IMG/VR virus record: IMGVR_UViG_3300032267_000651
Span: 1-22,398 of that record
DNA: 22,398 nt
Direction: 5' to 3' (one strand)
DNA from: a virus
A program made the position numbers and the translations under genes. Shown here one piece after another: positions 1 to 8,321 of the stretch (position 1 is its first letter; each line of letters starts with the position of its first letter). The notes under the pieces were generated by a model that saw only the letters and a program-made list of their open reading frames with translations, searched no databases and had not been told where the DNA came from.

Positions 1-75
1 CTCAGAACAGATGGTAGATTAAGGACAGAATTAGAAATCTGGACTTCAGGCAAAGACATTCAAATCATTAGGTAA
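1..75 (+). CDS. C-terminal end of an upstream phage gene (partial)
   Basis: The first frame is open from the window edge to TAA at 73-75 and gives 24 residues ending in GKDIQIIR. The next gene starts 3 nt later, in keeping with the tight packing elsewhere, so this is probably the real end of a coding gene. Too little is present to assign a family. By position it belongs to the phage block upstream of the sugar genes. Confidence 0.6.
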   Translation, partial: LRTDGRLRTELEIWTSGKDIQIIR

Positions 76-78
76 GAA

Positions 79-1233
79 ATGGCTCAAGATGCAAAACTAA
101 CAAGACGACAAGAATTGGGTTCAGCCTGGATCTTTCGTAGAGCTTTGAAAGAAAATAAAAGATATAATACTTGGGAAGATATTCTAAAAGACCCCAAATA
201 TCCTGAATTAGGTGGAGCTAAAGGAATTTATCCTGATATAGATGTTGCTTGGCTAAAAAATTTTTATAAACAACAAAAAAAAATGTTGCAAGAATTCTCA
301 GATGTTAAATTTAGTGAATTTAACAGAGAAGACGGATTCATGGAATATATTAGCAATTTGGTTATGAATAAATTTGGAATTTCAAAAAAAGATAATTGGG
401 ATCCAGCAGACATATGGTGTATAAAAAATCAAAAAAAAGTTATTTCCGATATTGAAAAATTAATCAAATCAGGAGATTATAATACAATTGAACAGTTAAA
501 CGCATACCTAAGAACACTATTTAAAGATAGGATTGTTGTTGGGGTTTCACTCAAGTTAGTTTCTGGCAAAGAAGCTAAGTATGAAGAAGTCAATGTTGCT
601 GGTGCTGAATTTAAAGATGCCAAACATCCAGATTATGAAACAATTACAATGAAATGTGATTTATCATTAAAAAGTGCAGATTCTCTATCACCTAATAACA
701 AGTATTCATATTTTGTTTTACAGGGTTATCAGAATGAAAATAAAGTAGATTTTACAATTGAGATTGGTGCGCAAAGTAGTTCTAAATACTCTTATACAAA
801 ATTTGAAGCTAAATCATCGGCAGCTAAAAGTTCCAGATTAGGTAAAGCTGAAATTGGCCTTGTTAGAGAATTATTTAAACAGTATAAAATACCTTTATCT
901 GGTAATTCTGCATTAGATTATCCACAAAATTCAACAGAATTTATGAAACGCCAAGATGAATTCTTAAAGAAATTTCAAATCATAAATCGTAATAAAAAAA
1001 TAAAAACAGGTATAACGACAGATAAAGAATTTTTGGAAAATATGACAAAGTATTTTATGAATGTTGAAAAAGGCAAACCTGTTACGGCAAACAATAAATG
1101 TATACAGATTGATATTTTTGCTGGTTTAGCTTCATTATCGGACAAAAAAAGAAATGAACTCGGAACAAAAATTGTAATTGCTAGTCAGAAAAAAGATAAT
1201 GATAAGTATGGTCCATTTGGAAAATTATATTAA
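79..1233 (+). CDS. Uncharacterised phage protein, 384 aa, with weak nuclease-like motifs
   Basis: The ATG at 79 follows an AGG about 6 nt upstream and sits 3 nt after the previous stop. I do not recognise the family with certainty. The N-terminal half is helical and charged. Around residues 106-113 it reads NWDPADIW, and around 154-160 VGVSLKL. A D followed later by [S/E]-x-K (D111, then S157-x-K159) is the kind of spacing seen in the PD-(D/E)xK nuclease superfamily, but the gap is long and the acidic residue before x-K is replaced by Ser, so this is only a hint. The C-terminal half is Lys-rich and soluble. No signal peptide or membrane segment is visible. It could equally be a virion or assembly protein. 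Confidence 0.85.
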   Translation: MAQDAKLTRRQELGSAWIFRRALKENKRYNTWEDILKDPKYPELGGAKGIYPDIDVAWLKNFYKQQKKMLQEFSDVKFSEFNREDGFMEYISNLVMNKFGISKKDNWDPADIWCIKNQKKVISDIEKLIKSGDYNTIEQLNAYLRTLFKDRIVVGVSLKLVSGKEAKYEEVNVAGAEFKDAKHPDYETITMKCDLSLKSADSLSPNNKYSYFVLQGYQNENKVDFTIEIGAQSSSKYSYTKFEAKSSAAKSSRLGKAEIGLVRELFKQYKIPLSGNSALDYPQNSTEFMKRQDEFLKKFQIINRNKKIKTGITTDKEFLENMTKYFMNVEKGKPVTANNKCIQIDIFAGLASLSDKKRNELGTKIVIASQKKDNDKYGPFGKLY

Positions 1234-1242
1234 GGATAAAAT

Positions 1243-1521
1243 ATGGCACTCATTGACTTTGATAAACTAGCAGCACAATATGATGACGATAATGACTTTG
1301 GATTCTCTGCCGTTTCGGAAGAAGAATATAATTCAGCTATCAATAAGACCGCACAGACAGCTGATGATTACAAAGAACGTTTGAAAGAAGTCGAAAAGAT
1401 TATTATTCCTTTTCTTACCAAGTTACACCAGACCGGAGACAAAGAATACATATATTGGCCTAATAGAACTCCTATTATTGAAAAACAAATTGAAAGAATA
1501 TTGAAACTGACGAAAGATTAA
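1243..1521 (+). CDS. Small conserved phage protein, 92 aa, unknown role
   Basis: The start at 1243 has AGGA at 1233-1236, a 6-nt spacing, overlapping the previous stop codon. The protein opens with MALIDFDKLA and an acidic stretch (residues 14-20), then a helical region. The C-terminal part contains KEYIYWPNR around residues 68-76, followed by an amphipathic helix. Short proteins with an acidic N-terminus and a KEYIYWPNR-type C-terminus are familiar from marine T4-like phages, but I know of no assigned function. It is the last gene before the sugar-related block and ends 2 nt before the next start. Confidence 0.85.
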   Translation: MALIDFDKLAAQYDDDNDFGFSAVSEEEYNSAINKTAQTADDYKERLKEVEKIIIPFLTKLHQTGDKEYIYWPNRTPIIEKQIERILKLTKD

Positions 1522-1523
1522 TT

Positions 1524-2228
1524 ATGTCTGCAACCGTGATTATACCGACCACAGGTGTTCCTGAGGTCCGACAAGCAATTGAATCTGTATTAAATCAAAC
1601 TTATCCTACTACTTGTTATGTTGTCGGTGATGGAGAACAATTCAACTCAAAAGTAAAATCTCTACTGGATGATTATCCACAAGTTAAGGCTTGTTATTTG
1701 CCAATCAATGTCGGTGCCAAAGGTTTTTATGGCCATCGTGTATATGCCGCATTTACACATTTGGTAGATACTGAATATGTAATGTACCTTGACCAAGATA
1801 ATTGGTTAAATGCCAGCCATGTGCAAACCTGTGTTAATACAATTGAAAGGCGAAGCCTTGATTGGTGCTATTCTTTAAGACAAGTACATGACAAAGCTGG
1901 TAAGTTTGTTTGTTTCGATGATTGTGAATCACTAGGCAAATGGCAAACATATCACGGTATGAATCACATTGATACAAACTCCTATTGCCTAAAGACTGAG
2001 ATTGCTGTAAAATTGGCCTCTGCGTGGCACGGTGGTTGGGGCCAAGATAGAGTATTTCTTGGTGCAGTAACACAACATTTCCCTAGATGGGATTGTACAA
2101 ATGAATATACTGTGCATTATCGCACAGATGGTGGTAAAGGTTCTGTAACAACAGATTTCTTTATTAATGGTAACGAAGTAATGTTGAAAAAATATGATGG
2201 GAAATATCCATGGCGGCAAAAAACTTAA
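1524..2228 (+). CDS. Family 2 glycosyltransferase (GT-A fold)
   Basis: This 234-aa protein looks like a compact GT2 enzyme that transfers a sugar from a nucleotide donor to an acceptor in the cytoplasm. It starts with the family's first strand and helix (SATVIIPTTGVPEVRQAIES, then VLNQTYP). The metal-binding DxD appears as D90-Q-D92-N in a YVMYLDQDNW context, followed by the usual acceptor-side His (residue 99). GT2 proteins are often longer; there is no C-terminal membrane domain, so this is a soluble single domain. It is the first gene of a continuous 14-gene sugar operon. Its last 19 nt overlap the next start at 2210. Donor and acceptor cannot be read from the sequence. Confidence 0.9.
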   Translation: MSATVIIPTTGVPEVRQAIESVLNQTYPTTCYVVGDGEQFNSKVKSLLDDYPQVKACYLPINVGAKGFYGHRVYAAFTHLVDTEYVMYLDQDNWLNASHVQTCVNTIERRSLDWCYSLRQVHDKAGKFVCFDDCESLGKWQTYHGMNHIDTNSYCLKTEIAVKLASAWHGGWGQDRVFLGAVTQHFPRWDCTNEYTVHYRTDGGKGSVTTDFFINGNEVMLKKYDGKYPWRQKT

Positions 2229-3046
2229 TCATTGGTGGATTTACAAACTACGGAATCAGTCAATTAAAACCTTGGGTACTATCAGCAAAGGTTCACGCTG
2301 GTGATAACGATGTTGTTTTGGTTTATGGTAAAGCCACAGACGAAACATTGGACTGGTTAGTTGAACAAGGTGTTGTTATTGTTCCTATGTTAGAGGTTCC
2401 GAATGTGCCAATCCATGTGTTGCGATTTCTATCAATCTATGAATATCTTCACAGATATTGGCAAGATTATGAGTATGTGATTACCACAGATGTCAAAGAT
2501 GTTTACTTTCAAACTGACCCATTTAAATTTCTAGTTAATCGTAAATTGGTTATTGCTTCTGAAGGTTTGAAATATAAAGATGAATCTTGGGGTAACGAAA
2601 ATTTATTTCAAGCTTATGGTCCATATGTTTATGACCAATTTAAAGAAAATGAAATCTTTAATGTTGGAACATTCGGCGGCCAATCTGAATATGTAAAAGA
2701 TATGGTGTTTCATATCTTCACTAACGGCATCAACCGACCAATTCCTATTTGCGACCAAGCCGTATTCAATGTGTTACTCAATACACAACCATTTAAAGAT
2801 ATTGCATCAAAAACAATTCAATGGGCAGCTGAATTAGGTACTATCATGGATCCATCAAAGATTGATGGTTTTAGACCTAATCTCCTCTTTGCTGAGCCTG
2901 TTTGGGAAAATGGTTTACTGAAAGATGTCACAGGACATATCTTCCCTATTGTACATCAATATGACAGAGTACCAGAAATTAAAGCGTTTGTCCAAAAGAA
3001 ATTTGGCCAAGAAGATGAATCACAGTACTTTATTTACAGGACATAA
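2210..3046 (+). CDS. Putative glycosyltransferase, Nucleotid_trans-like GT-A fold
   Basis: The 278-aa product begins MAAKNLIIGGFTNYG and has a TTDVKDVYFQTDPF segment at residues 92-105. A D-x-x-D or D-x-D motif followed by [VY]xFQxDPF is typical of the nucleotide-diphospho-sugar transferase group that includes plant and fungal cell-wall glycosyltransferases. Downstream, NVGTFGG and CDQAVFNVLLN also match the group, which has an N-x-G-x-x-GG loop and a DQ that follows it. No membrane anchor is seen, as expected for a phage cytoplasmic enzyme. The start at 2210 lies inside the preceding gene. Sugar specificity is unknown. Confidence 0.82.
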   Translation: MAAKNLIIGGFTNYGISQLKPWVLSAKVHAGDNDVVLVYGKATDETLDWLVEQGVVIVPMLEVPNVPIHVLRFLSIYEYLHRYWQDYEYVITTDVKDVYFQTDPFKFLVNRKLVIASEGLKYKDESWGNENLFQAYGPYVYDQFKENEIFNVGTFGGQSEYVKDMVFHIFTNGINRPIPICDQAVFNVLLNTQPFKDIASKTIQWAAELGTIMDPSKIDGFRPNLLFAEPVWENGLLKDVTGHIFPIVHQYDRVPEIKAFVQKKFGQEDESQYFIYRT

Positions 3047-3047
3047 T

Positions 3048-3641
3048 ATGCAGGATTTTACTTTTGTTTATCGTACTGACAACGGATCATTTGGCGCAAT
3101 ACAACCTAACACCGGCACTTATAGTCCTCCAATTGAACCATCAGGTCGTGGATTAGGTGAAATGGTTGCCAATAAGAATAAACCAGTTGTTTTAGAAATT
3201 GGTTGTGATTCAGGGGAAACAACACAATTTTTATTAGAATCAAATCCAGAATTAACAATTCATTGTGTTGACCCATATACTGATTTTGAAGATTGGAATG
3301 GTTCTCATGTTACAAATAGAGAATCGATGTATCAAAGCGTACTACAACGCTTTGCGCCTTATGGTGAACGATTTAACCAGTATCGTCAAATATCGAATGA
3401 TGCTTTAGATAATTTTGAGGATGACCAATTCGATTTAATCTTTATTGATGGTCTACATACTTATGAACAAGTATTGTGGGATTGTGAAAACTATTATTCA
3501 AAAGTTAAAAAAGGTGGAGTATTTTCTGGCCATGATTTTGATGCCATTCCTGCCGTAAAACAAGCAGTAGAAGAATTTGCCGCAAAAATGAATAAAGTTA
3601 TTATGGCTACTAATCACGATGTTTGGTATTGGATAAAGTGA
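3048..3641 (+). CDS. Class I SAM-dependent methyltransferase (Methyltransf_24-like)
   Basis: The 197-aa protein carries a Rossmann SAM-binding fold. Motif I is VLEIGCDSGETT (48-59), the acidic ribose-binding residue is D75 in HCVDPYTDF, FIDGLHTYE is at 132-140, and GGVFSGHDF is at 156-164. The IDGxHxYE and GG...HDF pair is characteristic of the Methyltransf_24 / cephalosporin-hydroxylase-like group, common in polysaccharide clusters, where members are thought to O-methylate sugars. I chose the ATG at 3048, 1 nt after the preceding stop, because an in-frame extension to 2925 lies wholly within the upstream gene. It overlaps the next gene by 4 nt (GTGA). Confidence 0.88.
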   Translation: MQDFTFVYRTDNGSFGAIQPNTGTYSPPIEPSGRGLGEMVANKNKPVVLEIGCDSGETTQFLLESNPELTIHCVDPYTDFEDWNGSHVTNRESMYQSVLQRFAPYGERFNQYRQISNDALDNFEDDQFDLIFIDGLHTYEQVLWDCENYYSKVKKGGVFSGHDFDAIPAVKQAVEEFAAKMNKVIMATNHDVWYWIK

Positions 3642-4417
3642 AAACACTAATTGTAGGACAAAACAGTTTTATTGGTAAACATTTATTTCACAGTATGAAG
3701 TATGTGGATATTATTTCCTATTCCGATATTGACAATATTAATATGTCGGAGTATAATACTATATTAAATTGTGCCATCTCACCGGAGATGAAGTTTGATG
3801 ATTATAGGGAACATCGAGATATAGATTACAAAGTGGCCTGTAAGGCACGACTACACAACTGCCATTTTGTCATGTTGAGTACAAGAAAAGTTTATGGTAA
3901 TTCCACAGAATTAAAAACATATAATGAAGAATCAGAATTAAATCCTTTTGATAAGTATAGTGAGAATAAACTCCGTTCAGAACAAAATATTCTAAAAGTA
4001 AATCCAACATATACCATACTACGAGGTTCTAATGTAATTGGATTTGAATATGGCAGAAAGTCTTTCATGGGTTACTGTATGACCCAATTAAAGAACGATG
4101 ATGAAATACTATATGAGATGGATCCAGATTTAAAACGAGATTTTATCGATATAGATAATGTATGTAAAACACTAAAAAAAGTAATTGAAGTAAAACCACA
4201 AGGGATTTATAATCTAAGTTCTAATATTGGTTTCAGTATTGGTGATGTATCAAAGTTGTTAATTAAAGGTTATGGTTCAGGTAAGATGATTGTTGATATC
4301 ACCAAACAAGGTGAGCAGTTTATCTTAGACAATACTAAATTGGAGGCTGCTCTAAATACAAGTATAGGACCATTTGACTTTGATAATATCATTTTTGAAA
4401 TTGGAAAAAAATTATGA
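3638..4417 (+). CDS. NAD(P)-dependent SDR nucleotide-sugar epimerase/reductase
   Basis: The 259-aa protein is an extended short-chain dehydrogenase. A degenerate glycine motif GQNSFIG lies at 7-13, an MLSTRKVYG strand with the catalytic Ser/Thr at 79-87, and the catalytic pair Y107-x3-K111 in DKYSENKLRSEQ. LRGSNVIGFEYG later in the chain resembles the substrate-binding loop of RmlD/epimerase members. The most likely role is 4-keto reduction or epimerisation of a nucleotide sugar, serving the 4,6-dehydratase encoded at 8322. I place the start at GTG 3638, which forms a GTGA stop-start overlap like its neighbours' ATGA. An upstream ATG at 3623 would add five residues. Exact chemistry cannot be told. 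Confidence 0.85.
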   Translation: MKTLIVGQNSFIGKHLFHSMKYVDIISYSDIDNINMSEYNTILNCAISPEMKFDDYREHRDIDYKVACKARLHNCHFVMLSTRKVYGNSTELKTYNEESELNPFDKYSENKLRSEQNILKVNPTYTILRGSNVIGFEYGRKSFMGYCMTQLKNDDEILYEMDPDLKRDFIDIDNVCKTLKKVIEVKPQGIYNLSSNIGFSIGDVSKLLIKGYGSGKMIVDITKQGEQFILDNTKLEAALNTSIGPFDFDNIIFEIGKKL

Positions 4418-4893
4418 AAATTGGATTTAATTGTTCGTCATTCGACCTTCTTCATGCTGGCCATGTTACCATGTTGAAGATGGAAAAACAACTTTGTGAT
4501 TATCTCATTGTTGCACTTCAAGTAGACCCCACCATTGACCGACCAGGCGTCAAAAACAAACCATCACAATCAGTATATGAACGATATGTACAACTACAAG
4601 GTTGTAAGTATGTTGATGAAATTTTGGTATACAGTACCGAAGCTGATTTATTAAATCTAATTCAAACTCAAACAATGCACATTCGTTTTTTAAGTGAAGA
4701 ATATCTTAACCGTGACTTTACTGGTAAACAATATTGTTTAGATAATGATATTGAAATACACTATCATAAACGCCAACACACATACAGTTCTTCAGAATTA
4801 AGAAAGCGTGTTTATGAATTGGAGAAGAAAAAAAATGAAGAACAACCCCGTGTAGAACAGCCACAACATTCACCTGAATTGATAAAACTATGA
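4414..4893 (+). CDS. Cytidylyltransferase-like nucleotidyltransferase (TagD type)
   Basis: The protein has the signatures of the glycerol-3-phosphate/sugar-phosphate cytidylyltransferase family. They are FDLLHAGH at 10-17 (the HxGH nucleotide-binding motif), RPGVKNKPSQSVYERYVQL with Lys/Arg contacts, KYVDEILVY at 65-73, D101-F-T-G-K and a C-terminal YSSSELRKRV (124-133) standing for the ISSTxxR motif. TagD proteins are about 130 residues; this one is 159 with a charged, probably disordered tail rich in Lys, Glu and Pro. It should couple CTP (or ATP) to a phosphorylated polyol or sugar, making an activated donor. Other HxGH enzymes such as HldE-type or pantetheine-phosphate adenylyltransferases are possible. 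It overlaps both neighbours by ATGA. Confidence 0.87.
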   Translation: MKIGFNCSSFDLLHAGHVTMLKMEKQLCDYLIVALQVDPTIDRPGVKNKPSQSVYERYVQLQGCKYVDEILVYSTEADLLNLIQTQTMHIRFLSEEYLNRDFTGKQYCLDNDIEIHYHKRQHTYSSSELRKRVYELEKKKNEEQPRVEQPQHSPELIKL

Positions 4894-5714
4894 ATAATGA
4901 CGTAAGTATTGTAACATTCTTTTTTGATACTGGTCGTGGTGATTGGACACCTGATAAAGGTTTTCCACATTACTTACATCGCACAGTAGACACTTATTTT
5001 GAACGCTTTGGTTACATGGCACAATTAGATAACGAAATGATTATCTACACATCACCGGAGTTTGTTGACCGTGTAATGGCCTTACGAAAAGGTAAAGAAG
5101 ATAAAACTAAAGTTATTCCGTTTGACTATCATGGTCAATTTGCCGAACAGAAGAAAAAGTACTATGATATCCAAAGAATGGAATCATATGCTAGTAGAGT
5201 TAATCCTTCACAAAGATTAAATCCAGAATATTGGAATCCGGATTACATTCAGTTAATGTACCTCAAGTCATTCTTTATTAAGTGGGCTTTGGATAATAAT
5301 CTAATTACTAATGACTATGTTGCTCAGATTGATTTTGGTTATTGTAGGACACCTGATAAGATTCCTCCAAGTAAGAAATGGTCTTATGATTTTGGTAAAG
5401 ACAAATTACAATTATTTGGTTACAGACCATTTTTAAAAGGTCAACCAATTGAAGATGTAATCTTTAATAATATTGTTTACATTCTTGGCGCAAAACAAGT
5501 TGGACATAAAGATTTGTGGCCAGAGGTAAATCGATTAATTGTAGAGAGTATGGATGAATTGTTATCAAAGAATTTAATTGATGATGACCAAACATTATGG
5601 TTGATGGCTTCATTAAAGAAACCAGAAATGTTTAATCTGAATATTATTCCTGACCACCAATTAGGTCACGATTCATTTGTTTTGTTTAATAACTTTAATG
5701 ATACTGTAAAATGA
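4890..5714 (+). CDS. HtrL/YibB-family putative glycosyltransferase
   Basis: The 274-aa product opens with SIVTFFFDTGRGDW, then a YFERFGYMAQLDNEMIIYTS segment, the hallmark beginning of the HtrL_YibB family found in LPS and capsule loci and in some phages. The YxQIDFGYCR region around 146-154 fits the acidic donor-site motif of these GT-A-like proteins. The later FVLFNNFN is also typical of the family's C-terminal part. The family is generally treated as glycosyltransferase-like, with poorly known substrates. Start and stop are fused to the neighbours by ATGA overlaps, so expression is probably coupled across the operon. Confidence 0.82.
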   Translation: MNNDVSIVTFFFDTGRGDWTPDKGFPHYLHRTVDTYFERFGYMAQLDNEMIIYTSPEFVDRVMALRKGKEDKTKVIPFDYHGQFAEQKKKYYDIQRMESYASRVNPSQRLNPEYWNPDYIQLMYLKSFFIKWALDNNLITNDYVAQIDFGYCRTPDKIPPSKKWSYDFGKDKLQLFGYRPFLKGQPIEDVIFNNIVYILGAKQVGHKDLWPEVNRLIVESMDELLSKNLIDDDQTLWLMASLKKPEMFNLNIIPDHQLGHDSFVLFNNFNDTVK

Positions 5715-6454
5715 AATTATATCTTGTCGGCACAGCCAATCTTGGCGACTTTTTAAATGGTATGCCTGTATTATCAGGTCTTAGTAAAAAATTTGGTAAG
5801 TATGATTTAATCATCAAATCACCAATGCGTAAGTTTAATGGCATCAAAGAATTCTTGATGTACCAAGACTTATTCTCTAGTGTGGAATTCGATGACGAAG
5901 TATTCATGTATGGTGATGTAATTCAATTAAGTTCATGGCCAATTCGTGAAGATAAAAAAGATCCTAATCGACCAATTGAAACTTGCCGTTATGAAAACTG
6001 GATGAATGACAAGTATGGTATTGATTTTGAAGTTGACGATGACTTTATTGTAAAGGCACCAGAGTTTGATATTGAAGTAAAAGATACCTACTATGTTGGT
6101 GACCGTTGGGCAGTAGGTGATATCGATGCTCGTAGAGAAACTCATATCCTATCACACCTCACACAATATGAGTTTATTGATTTTAATCGACCAATGTTAG
6201 AAAATGCGTATATCATTAAAAATTTAAAGAAACCATTTATTACCAATTTAACTGGTGTCGGAATGCTTGCCGACCTATGTAATGTTCCTTTATACTGTGT
6301 ATGGAAAGCAGAAGATTGGAAGCCAGAATGGCGAGTTGGTGATGATGTTCTTTGGGATGAAAATAAGAATATCGATAAAGTATTTGAGAAACATTTCTAC
6401 TTAGACCGTAAAGGCAAATTAGTTCATGCAAAAGATTTGGAGGCCTTACTATGA
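5711..6454 (+). CDS. GT9 (heptosyltransferase)-like glycosyltransferase, short form
   Basis: The 247-aa protein begins MKLYLVGTANLGDFLNGMPVLSGLS, resembling the GxLGDx(6)P start of ADP-heptose:LPS heptosyltransferases (GT9, GT-B fold). The C-terminal part contains ITNLTGVGMLADLCNVPLYCVW, in the position where GT9 enzymes carry the GxxTGxxHLAxxxxxP donor-site loop; here the Asp/His are missing, so catalysis is uncertain. GT9 enzymes are normally about 320-350 residues, so this is a shortened version. A better GT9-like gene lies at 7612 and the two may be diverged relatives. The end carries GGAGG about 7 nt before the next gene's ATG. Confidence 0.72.
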   Translation: MKLYLVGTANLGDFLNGMPVLSGLSKKFGKYDLIIKSPMRKFNGIKEFLMYQDLFSSVEFDDEVFMYGDVIQLSSWPIREDKKDPNRPIETCRYENWMNDKYGIDFEVDDDFIVKAPEFDIEVKDTYYVGDRWAVGDIDARRETHILSHLTQYEFIDFNRPMLENAYIIKNLKKPFITNLTGVGMLADLCNVPLYCVWKAEDWKPEWRVGDDVLWDENKNIDKVFEKHFYLDRKGKLVHAKDLEALL

Positions 6455-7128
6455 ATGAAGATACAGCAGTTGTAGTAACTGCCTATTGTGATGGCCAGAA
6501 TCCTGAAGAAAAAAGGAAGATGGCCAAGACTTTGGTAAAAAGTTTAAAAGAAAAAGGTCATTATGTTTGCATGACAACTCATTCAATTTTAGATGAAGAA
6601 ACTCAAAGTTATTGTGATGCCTATCTTTATGATAGAAATAATCCATGGCAAATTGATGGACAACCAACAAGACCAAACCATGCTGTTGCAGAACTAATTC
6701 TAATGCACACAGCCAATGACTTTGTGCAAAAGTATGGTTTCAAAAATGTTTTTAAGATGACATTTGATTTGAGTCCTAATCTTGATGTACATGAAATTAT
6801 TAATCGTAGTAAATCAAAAAATAAAAGATTGGTTACTTGTAGAAACAATACCGATTTAGGAACATTATGTTTCTTTTCTGATGTTAGTTTTTTAAGAGAA
6901 ACCTTTCAGATGGACCAAATACATAGAATTAGTCCAGCAACAAACTACTCAGTTGAACCTACATGGTATCAATTAGTATTAGAAAAAGGATTGATAGATG
7001 AAACTTGTGATGAATATCCTTTATATCATGATTTTCTAAACATCCCACACGATGAACCCATGCACTACTCTGAAGTAGATGATGTACATTTGACCAACAA
7101 GATGCACGAATATAATTTTAATCTATGA
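6451..7128 (+). CDS. Uncharacterised, possibly GT-A-like protein in the sugar operon
   Basis: I do not firmly recognise this 225-aa protein. It starts with a hydrophobic strand (AVVVTAYCDG), followed by a helix, then HYVCMTTHS. A strand-plus-acid segment (VFKMTFDLSPNLDV, around 107-120) is arranged much as in GT-A glycosyltransferases, where a DxD follows a strand. Downstream are LVTCRNN, which fits a nucleotide-sugar fold, and VEPTWYQLVLEKG. No membrane segment or signal is present. It has a strong GGAGG ribosome site inside the upstream gene and an ATGA overlap at each end, so it is surely part of the operon. The glycosyltransferase role is inferred mainly from context. Confidence 0.75.
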   Translation: MNEDTAVVVTAYCDGQNPEEKRKMAKTLVKSLKEKGHYVCMTTHSILDEETQSYCDAYLYDRNNPWQIDGQPTRPNHAVAELILMHTANDFVQKYGFKNVFKMTFDLSPNLDVHEIINRSKSKNKRLVTCRNNTDLGTLCFFSDVSFLRETFQMDQIHRISPATNYSVEPTWYQLVLEKGLIDETCDEYPLYHDFLNIPHDEPMHYSEVDDVHLTNKMHEYNFNL

Positions 7129-7628
7129 ATATTTTAACATACAAGGGTAGAAATTACCCACACTTTCAATCCGAAGGCAACGCATCGCAATTTGCTATTC
7201 CATTTGCCAAACACTTTTGTAAAGGTTATGGAATAGATGTTGGTTGTAATCGTCAAGACTGGTGTTTTCCTGGTGCCATTGGCGTTGATTTAAATTTCAA
7301 TGACGGTAATACAGCATACGATTTTGAATATAAAAATTTGGATTATGTTTATTCTAGTCATTGTTTAGAACATCTTCCTGATTGGGTTACTGCCTTGGAT
7401 TATTGGACAGCAAATCTAAAGCCAGGTGGCGTATTATTCTTATATTTGCCACATTATAACCAAGAATATTGGAGACCATTCAACAATCGTAAACATTTGC
7501 ATATGTTCTCTGCTGAAAGTATTAGAGATTACATGATTGACCGTGGTTACACCAATATCTTCCATTCAGACCGTGACATGAATGATTCGTTTATGATTGT
7601 AGGAGAAAAAGATGATTTTCAATATTGA
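7125..7628 (+). CDS. Class I SAM methyltransferase, Methyltransf_11-like
   Basis: This 167-aa protein has a minimal SAM-binding fold. GYGIDVGCNRQDW around 34-46 is a variant motif I (usually DxGxGxG), IGVDLNF carries the ribose-binding Asp, and the YVYSSHCLEHLPDW segment is the hallmark SSHxLEH loop of methyltransferases in LPS and capsule loci. LKPGGVLFLYLPHY is the post-motif strand. Such proteins usually methylate sugars or glycan ends. Length is close to that of short family members. It overlaps the preceding gene by ATGA and the following one by 17 nt, where an AGGAG site serves the next start. Confidence 0.85.
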   Translation: MNILTYKGRNYPHFQSEGNASQFAIPFAKHFCKGYGIDVGCNRQDWCFPGAIGVDLNFNDGNTAYDFEYKNLDYVYSSHCLEHLPDWVTALDYWTANLKPGGVLFLYLPHYNQEYWRPFNNRKHLHMFSAESIRDYMIDRGYTNIFHSDRDMNDSFMIVGEKDDFQY

Positions 7629-8319
7629 AACAGGAGTGTTTGGTGGTCCTGCTAGAAGTGGTGATTTAATTGCTATTGCTAATGTGGTAGCGCATATGCG
7701 CAAACAGAATCCAGAAATTAAGTTTCACATGAAACAAGGTTCAATTAACTCAACCGACTATTGTGGTAAAATGTATAAGTTTCTTTTGGAACATACTGAC
7801 TACTTTTCAGAAACTCCAGGTGAACAATCTTTGCCATGGAGAAAAGTAAATATATTTGATTTCCGTGATATTTCTGGCGACAATGTTATCATTAAAAATG
7901 ACAAAGAACAGAAGAAAAAAGTTGTTGTGTGTCCGGTCCTCGATGCACCATATAATCAATATCGTAATTGGCCAGAGTCCACATTACAAAGCATTATTGG
8001 TAAATTTGGTGAAGAACAATATAAAGATTATGAAAAGGTGGTATGTGTTGCTCCAAATATAGCACTCAGACCAATTGATGGCTGGCAAATATCCACGGAT
8101 TATGATACCAATCTAAACCACATTCAAGAGGCAGAAATCTTTGTGGGTGGTGATACCGCTACATCTCACTTGGCAGGTTCGCTTGACAATGGACCTAAGG
8201 TTATGTTATACTTCTATTCCAGTCGAGCATTGGTTCATTCTTTTCCAATGCACTACCTAAATGGTAGAGGTAAACTTATTACATATTGGCTAGATTTTGA
8301 AGGTACTACTTGGAGTTGA
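7612..8319 (+). CDS. GT9 (heptosyltransferase)-like glycosyltransferase
   Basis: The 235-aa protein shows the C-terminal donor-site signature of GT9 enzymes: FVGGDTATSHLAGSL, where the family has GxDTGxxHLAAAL, preceded by a HIQEAEIF helix. The N-terminus IETGVFGGPARSGDLIAIANVV resembles the first GT-B strand and glycine loop. It is about 100 residues shorter than bacterial heptosyltransferases. The start at 7612 lies within the previous gene and has GGAG about 7 nt upstream. It retains the D-T and H of the motif that the gene at 5711 lacks, so it is the more likely of the two to be active. Acceptor unknown; glycan assembly is the natural role. Confidence 0.8.
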   Translation: MIFNIETGVFGGPARSGDLIAIANVVAHMRKQNPEIKFHMKQGSINSTDYCGKMYKFLLEHTDYFSETPGEQSLPWRKVNIFDFRDISGDNVIIKNDKEQKKKVVVCPVLDAPYNQYRNWPESTLQSIIGKFGEEQYKDYEKVVCVAPNIALRPIDGWQISTDYDTNLNHIQEAEIFVGGDTATSHLAGSLDNGPKVMLYFYSSRALVHSFPMHYLNGRGKLITYWLDFEGTTWS

Positions 8320-8321
8320 AA

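Noticed and set aside
1834-2219. Minus-strand open frames over the first glycosyltransferase gene, and similar ones elsewhere on the minus strand
   Set aside because: They lie wholly under strong plus-strand genes, have no recognisable domains or consistent ribosome sites, and their openness follows from codon bias of the true genes.
2925-3047. A longer N-terminus for the methyltransferase starting at 2925
   Set aside because: The extra 41 codons lie inside the upstream gene and look unlike the domain; ATG 3048 directly follows the upstream stop, as at other joints.
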